From the NCBI GenBank assembly GCA_031270145.1, contig JAISYD010000244.1, positions 1 to 5,871 of the forward strand: DNA of 5,871 nucleotides, read 5' to 3'. The notes beneath the pieces are model-generated. The model saw only the letters and a list, made by a program, of their open reading frames with translations. It did not search any database and was not told where the DNA came from. Positions 5,738 to 5,871 of this stretch are shown piece after piece. The translations under genes were made by a program, and so were the position numbers. The first letter of the stretch is position 1. Each line of letters begins with the position of its first letter. The stretch comes from Planctomycetota bacterium. Lineage in GTDB: Bacteria > Planctomycetota > SZUA-567.

Positions 5738-5753
5738 TGCTATACGGATAGCA
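5738..5753. promoter_or_regulatory. Inverted repeat in the possible divergent intergenic region
   Basis: TGCTAT (5738-5743) and ATAGCA (5748-5753) are perfect inverted arms around a 4-bp centre, ACGG. The repeat ends 5 bp before the ATG of the possible plus-strand gene and lies upstream of the phospholipase. It could be an operator or a short leader hairpin. Confidence 0.4.
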
Positions 5754-5758
5754 TATTT

Positions 5759-5871
5759 ATGCTGAACGGGCCCGAAATTCTGAAAACACGGCGGCTTAAA
5801 GAGGTGGAACAATTGCCGGAATTGGATTATTGCCGCCATGTTATAAGCAAGACAACAAAATCGCGATTTCA
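5759..5871 (+). CDS. Possible divergent gene of unknown function, 5' part only
   Basis: An ATG at 5759 opens a frame that stays open to the window end, giving 37 residues beginning MLNGPEILKTRRLKEVEQ and continuing with LPELDYCRHVISKTT. The composition (many Lys, Arg, Glu, Leu) looks protein-like, while the opposite-strand frame over the same stretch is rich in Cys, Phe and His, as a shadow would be. The upstream site is weak: GGAT at 5746-5749, about 9 nt before the ATG. No domain is recognised. A stretch of this length can stay open by chance, so the call is tentative. Confidence 0.35.
   Translation, partial: MLNGPEILKTRRLKEVEQLPELDYCRHVISKTTKSRF
5858..5869. repeat. 12-bp perfect palindrome AAATCGCGATTT
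   Basis: A perfect 12-bp palindrome centred on CGCG at the right edge. If the plus-strand frame starting at 5759 is real, it lies within that coding sequence. It could equally be a protein-binding site. Sequence alone does not decide. Confidence 0.3.

Noticed and set aside
1..5871. CRISPR array, tRNA, rRNA, insertion sequence or phage genes
   Set aside because: No regularly spaced repeats, cloverleaf candidates, transposase motifs or terminal inverted repeats were recognised by reading both strands.

Overview
The window carries bacterial chromosomal DNA of high G+C content, with six genes on the minus strand and one possible partial gene on the plus strand at the right edge. Every coding start was placed using ribosome binding sites that can be read in the sequence. 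Nothing fixes the taxon. G+C-rich genes with a few very A+T-rich regulatory gaps, a signal-peptide binding protein and a TlyA-like methyltransferase with a DVGWTRQ motif would fit a Gram-negative-type bacterium. From memory of that protein family, a PVC-group relative is possible, but this is a weak guess.

Right block (about 5600 to 4134, minus strand): a patatin-like phospholipase is followed after 11 nt by a compact 2'-O-methyltransferase of the TlyA/FtsJ fold. The methyltransferase ribosome binding site touches the phospholipase stop codon, so the two are probably co-transcribed and translationally coupled. A candidate promoter precedes the phospholipase. Beyond it, a possible divergent gene runs off the right end.

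Regulatory gap (about 3923 to 4133): this stretch is strikingly A+T-rich. It holds a near-consensus sigma70-type promoter firing leftward, a near-palindrome between the -35 and -10 boxes, a repeated TTTCGTTT element 33 bp apart, and a degenerate TTTTNN hexamer array upstream of the -35.

Left block (3922 to 1, minus strand): this is a carbohydrate ABC importer operon of the ribose/galactose (CUT2) type, in the order ATPase, permease, periplasmic binding protein, followed by the start of a short-chain dehydrogenase cut by the window edge. The binding protein resembles the inositol/rhizopine branch, and the dehydrogenase would be the first catabolic enzyme for the imported sugar or polyol. A very stable G+C-only hairpin after the binding-protein gene may set the level of that gene above the dehydrogenase. 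No regulator, kinase, mobile element, CRISPR array or RNA gene was found.

Overall this is a fairly ordinary transport and catabolism locus. The most unusual points are the methyltransferase without an S4 domain, the altered Asp motif in the phospholipase, and the architecture of the importer promoter.
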